Below, piece after piece: positions 6,341 to 8,999 of a stretch of 8,999 bases of DNA. Every line of letters starts with the position of its first letter. Position 1 is the first letter of the stretch. The notes below the pieces were generated by a model. That model saw only the letters and a program-made list of their open reading frames with translations. It did no database searches and was not told where the DNA came from. The stretch is from contig JABMQX010000678.1 of assembly GCA_013203085.1 (NCBI GenBank), positions 1 through 8,999 on the forward strand, in the 5' to 3' direction. The translations under genes were made by a program, and so were the position numbers. The DNA comes from a bacterium. GTDB lineage: Bacteria > Auribacterota > JABMQX01.

Positions 6341-7036
6341 GTGAGGATAACGTACTACCGACAAAATGCGTTCAAGATCGAATCGGCAGGGAAGCGAATT
6401 CTGATTGACCCTGGGAGGAGCCTGTCGTCTTTCAGGTCATTGATTCCTAAGAAGGAATGGCAGGGCACGAACATCATTCTGGTGACTCATAGAGACCCGG
6501 ACCATTTCGGGCTTGTACCGACGATCGCTTCTCGATACGGGTGCGAGGTAGTGTGCGCCTCCAGTCTCAAACCCCTTATGGACAGAAAAGGGATCGAGAA
6601 AGTTCATTTCCTGACGCCGGGGGAAAGGATCGAGGCACAGGGTCCGGAAATCCTGGGTATCCCCGCGATCCATGGACCGCAGAAGGCGATTGACTCCGCC
6701 CTCGCGGGAGAGGACCGAAAGGGGTCAATCGGGTTTTCCGTGAGAATCGAGAAAAAAAACGTCGTTAACCTCGGCGACACAGTTTTTCTGGATGCGTGGA
6801 GAGATGTGGAGGCGGACATTCTGATGCTGCCGATAGGGGGACACTTTACGATGAATCGTAAACAGGCAGTCAGGGCGGCGAAACTGATTAACCCCGGAAC
6901 GGTTATTCCAACGCATTTTCACTGGAAGATCGGCCCCTATGTCCATCCTGCAAGGGTGAAGAAATTCGCCGATGAAATATCCTCGGCAGGAATCAGATGT
7001 GTCGTTCTGAGAAGGTGTGAAAGCGTTGAGATGTGA
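6341..7036 (+). CDS. UlaG-like metallo-beta-lactamase-fold hydrolase (231 aa)
   Basis: The N-terminus RITYYRQNAFKIESAGKRILIDPG is the opening of UlaG-type metallo-beta-lactamase-fold proteins. Candidate metal ligands are His50, Asp52, Asp54 and His55 (THRDPDH, 49-55), His111 (AIHG), Asp146 (LGDT), His168 (GGHF) and His192/His194 (THFHW). The first motif is unusual: the family norm is HxHxDH, and the second His is replaced by Asp. No signal peptide is seen, so it is probably cytoplasmic. The substrate is unknown; relatives include lactonases and phosphodiesterase-like enzymes. I chose GTG 6341 for its GGAGGAG site and its fit to the family N-terminus; the frame continues upstream into lon. With 13 bases between lon and this start, the two are probably co-transcribed. 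Confidence 0.8.
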   Translation: MRITYYRQNAFKIESAGKRILIDPGRSLSSFRSLIPKKEWQGTNIILVTHRDPDHFGLVPTIASRYGCEVVCASSLKPLMDRKGIEKVHFLTPGERIEAQGPEILGIPAIHGPQKAIDSALAGEDRKGSIGFSVRIEKKNVVNLGDTVFLDAWRDVEADILMLPIGGHFTMNRKQAVRAAKLINPGTVIPTHFHWKIGPYVHPARVKKFADEISSAGIRCVVLRRCESVEM

Positions 7037-7141
7037 TGGAAAGGGCGTGTTTGATTTCAGCGACTTAAACAAAGGGACTGGAAAATTGCAGCGTGAGGTG
7101 GGGGGAGGTCCCGGGTTACGACAACTGAACAGGGGGGAGAG

Positions 7142-8155
7142 ATGATCAAAGATGCCATCAGAAAAGCGGTGCAGGCTGAGGATCTATCCGAGCAAGAAGC
7201 GACTGTGGTGATGACGGAGATCATGAATGGGGAAGCAACTCCTGCCCAGATCGGGTGTTTCCTGACAGCACTCCGGCTTAAGGGGGAGACAATTGACGAA
7301 ATCACCGGCTTCGCCCGGGTCATGCGAGAGAAAGCCACGAGAATAAAGTGCTCGTGGGAAGACGTTGTGGATACCTGCGGAACCGGGGGGGACGGTCTTT
7401 TCACGTTCAACGTCTCGACGTGCGCGGGACTCGTCAGTGCCGGGGCGGGCGTCGCTATTGCGAAGCACGGCAATCGCTCGGTTTCAAGCAGTTGTGGCAG
7501 CGCCGATGTCCTCAAGGAACTGGGCGTGAACGTGGAGGCGGAGCCGGCGGTCGTCGAAAAGTGCATAGAGAGTGTTGGGATAGGTTTCCTTTTTGCCCCG
7601 AAGCTGCACCTGGCAATGAAATACGCCATCGGTCCCCGCAGAGAAATAGGAATAAGGACAGTCTTCAATATCCTCGGGCCTCTGACCAATCCGGCGGGGG
7701 CGAGGCGACAGTTGTTGGGAGTTTACGATGGAACGCTGACCGATAGGCTCGCGAGTGTCCTTTACAACCTCGGAAGCAAGCGGGTCTTTGTGGTCCACGG
7801 GGAGGATGGCCTCGACGAAATCTCAACGACAGGGTTAACGCAGGTAGCGGAGCTGAATGAGTCGCAGATCCGGGTCTACAGCATCCATCCGGAAGATTTT
7901 GGGTTGCCGGTCAGCTCGATGAAAAACCTGAAAGGTGGCGATACGGCAAAAAACGCCGCTATTCTGAAGGAAGTCCTCAGCGGCCGGAAAGGGCCGAAAA
8001 GGGATATTGTGTTGTTGAACTCTGCCGCCGCTATCGTGGCGGGCGGTAAAGCCAATGACCTCAAGGAAGGGCTCGAGCTGGCCAAGGAGTCCATTGACTC
8101 CGGCCGAGCAATGCAGAAACTCGACGAACTAATCGAGGTGAGCAATTCGGCGTGA
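7142..8155 (+). CDS. trpD: Anthranilate phosphoribosyltransferase
   Basis: It transfers the phosphoribosyl group of PRPP to anthranilate, the second committed step of tryptophan synthesis. The 337-residue length is usual for a stand-alone TrpD. The helical N-terminal domain is followed by the PRPP-binding loop DTCGTGGDG (77-85) and FNVST (89-93), KHGNRSVSS (108-116), the anthranilate-site motif HLAMKYAIGPRR (156-167, usually HPAMK), FNILGPLTNPAG and the magnesium-binding pair Asp225-Glu226 in EDGLDE. A G-rich site (GGGGGGAG, 7132-7139) precedes the ATG. The 105 bases before it hold no gene, T-box signature or clear attenuator. trpC follows 50 bases after the stop. There is no fused or adjacent upstream trpG. 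Confidence 0.96.
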   Translation: MIKDAIRKAVQAEDLSEQEATVVMTEIMNGEATPAQIGCFLTALRLKGETIDEITGFARVMREKATRIKCSWEDVVDTCGTGGDGLFTFNVSTCAGLVSAGAGVAIAKHGNRSVSSSCGSADVLKELGVNVEAEPAVVEKCIESVGIGFLFAPKLHLAMKYAIGPRREIGIRTVFNILGPLTNPAGARRQLLGVYDGTLTDRLASVLYNLGSKRVFVVHGEDGLDEISTTGLTQVAELNESQIRVYSIHPEDFGLPVSSMKNLKGGDTAKNAAILKEVLSGRKGPKRDIVLLNSAAAIVAGGKANDLKEGLELAKESIDSGRAMQKLDELIEVSNSA

Positions 8156-8205
8156 CACACGGAGCACTACTCGCAGTCGTACTTCCGAAATAGGCGAAAG
8201 ACGCT

Positions 8206-8994
8206 ATGATTCTCGACGAGATTGTCGAAAACAAGAGGAAAGAAGTTGAAAAGCGGAAGGAGGAAGTTCCGCAGGCCGTTCTTCACAAGATGCTGGAGAG
8301 ACGATCGCGTTTCGCGGATTTTCGAGGGGCGATATCGGGCGAAAAGGACAAGCTGAAGTTGATATGCGAGATCAAGAAGGCTTCTCCTTCAGCAGGTGTG
8401 ATAAAGGAGGATTTTGACCCTGCTGAGATTGCGCGAGCCTACGAAGCTGGGGGAGCGGATGCGCTTTCCGTTCTCACAGAGGAGAAGTACTTTTTGGGTC
8501 GGCCGGAGCACATTTCGGCGATAAGAGATGCCGGCATCGCACTCCCCATCTTGAGAAAGGATTTTACGTGCGACCTCTATCAGGTGGTCGAGTCAGCGGC
8601 TTTCGGTGCGGATGCGATTCTTCTGATTGTCGGCGTGATGTCGCGGGCGGAGATTCTCGAGGCAATGCAGGCCTGCGAGGATTATCGTCTGGCGGCGGTC
8701 GTGGAGGTTCATATGGAAGAGCAGCTCACGGAAGCGATTGATGTCGGAGCTGGAATAATCCAGATCAACAATAGGGACCTTAGCACTTTCAAGGTGGATT
8801 TGAGCACAACGGAAAGGCTTGTACCTCTTGTTCCCAAGAGCACGGTCGTCATCAGCGCCAGCGGGGTGAAGACTCCCGAAGATGTGAGCCGTCTCAGAAA
8901 AGTTCTTGTAGATGCTGCCCTGATCGGTGATACGCTCATGCGCCATCCCGACCCGGGCTCGTTTCTCAAAGAACTTGCTGCTGCAGCCCGTTGA
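8206..8994 (+). CDS. trpC: Indole-3-glycerol-phosphate synthase
   Basis: It closes the indole ring by converting carboxyphenylamino-deoxyribulose phosphate to indole-3-glycerol phosphate. The 262 residues form a complete single-domain (beta/alpha)8 enzyme, not fused to TrpF. Visible active-site residues, with Sulfolobus numbering by motif alignment, are Glu55/Lys57 in CEIKKASPS (E51/K53), Lys118 in LRKDF (K110), Glu167 in VVEVH (E159), Asn188 in INNRDL (N180) and Ser219 (S211). One position is off: the usual SESG reads SASG here, so Ala218 stands where E210 is expected. IQINNRDL also differs from the usual IGINNR. The C-terminal phosphate-binding ALIGDTLMR is intact. The ribosome binding site is weak (AGGCGAAAG upstream). 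The stop codon overlaps an ATG, consistent with translational coupling to a following gene. Confidence 0.95.
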   Translation: MILDEIVENKRKEVEKRKEEVPQAVLHKMLERRSRFADFRGAISGEKDKLKLICEIKKASPSAGVIKEDFDPAEIARAYEAGGADALSVLTEEKYFLGRPEHISAIRDAGIALPILRKDFTCDLYQVVESAAFGADAILLIVGVMSRAEILEAMQACEDYRLAAVVEVHMEEQLTEAIDVGAGIIQINNRDLSTFKVDLSTTERLVPLVPKSTVVISASGVKTPEDVSRLRKVLVDAALIGDTLMRHPDPGSFLKELAAAAR

Positions 8995-8999
8995 TGGGA
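8994..8999 (+). CDS. Possible start of a translationally coupled gene, perhaps trpF (partial)
   Basis: The trpC stop TGA (8992-8994) shares its last base with an ATG (8994-8996), a TGATG arrangement typical of coupled genes in trp operons. Only two codons (ATG GGA) are inside the window. trpF is suggested only because it commonly follows trpC. Confidence 0.3.

Noticed and set aside
7037..7141. T-box or trp attenuator before trpD
   Set aside because: There is no T-box core motif, no Trp-codon-rich leader peptide and no stem followed by a T-run. The G-rich sequence only resembles a T-box loosely.
1..8999. CRISPR array, tRNA or rRNA gene
   Set aside because: No regularly spaced direct repeats and no tRNA or rRNA signature sequence was seen on either strand.

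Overview
The window reads as a stretch of a bacterial chromosome of moderately high G+C content. All recognisable genes lie on the + strand: a lipoprotein and DUF362 pair, a small heat shock protein, Lon protease, a metallo-hydrolase, and trpD and trpC. Nothing fixes the phylum. The mix of DUF6599-like and DUF362 exported proteins, Hsp20 with Lon, and a split trp cluster suits a free-living Gram-negative-type bacterium, perhaps deltaproteobacteria-like or an uncultured candidate phylum, but that is inference.

The standout is at the left end. Positions 225-934 form a solitary integron gene cassette: one AT-rich ORF of unknown function followed closely by an attC-type recombination site. The boundaries can be set to the base. 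The first bases of the cassette (TTATACGCC, 225-233) joined to the last base of its attC (G934) give a sequence complementary to the attC left arm (850-859), which is the signature of a cassette that was once a circle. No integrase is visible, and the left junction is A^TT rather than G^TT. Removing the cassette on paper leaves an empty site that folds into a strong imperfect hairpin (16-bp outer stem, 5-bp inner stem). The cassette therefore sits inside a palindrome that resembles a degenerate attC or a non-classical attachment site.

Right of the cassette come two co-oriented exported-protein genes 19 bp apart: a DUF6599-like lipoprotein (1026-2081) and a Tat-exported DUF362 protein (2101-3033). 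A gene-free stretch of about 370 bp follows. It ends in a good sigma70-type promoter (TTGAAA-N17-TATAGG) that serves a proteostasis cluster: hsp20 (3403-3858), lon (3865-6327) and an UlaG-like metallo-hydrolase (6341-7036), with gaps of 6 and 13 bp.

The right end holds trpD (7142-8155) and trpC (8206-8994), which catalyse consecutive steps of tryptophan synthesis. The trpC stop overlaps an ATG (TGATG), which suggests that a coupled gene, perhaps trpF, begins just outside the window. trpE and trpG do not lie immediately upstream. Two enzymes deviate from family signatures: TrpC has SASG where the family has SESG, and the metallo-hydrolase has HRDPDH where the family has HxHxDH.
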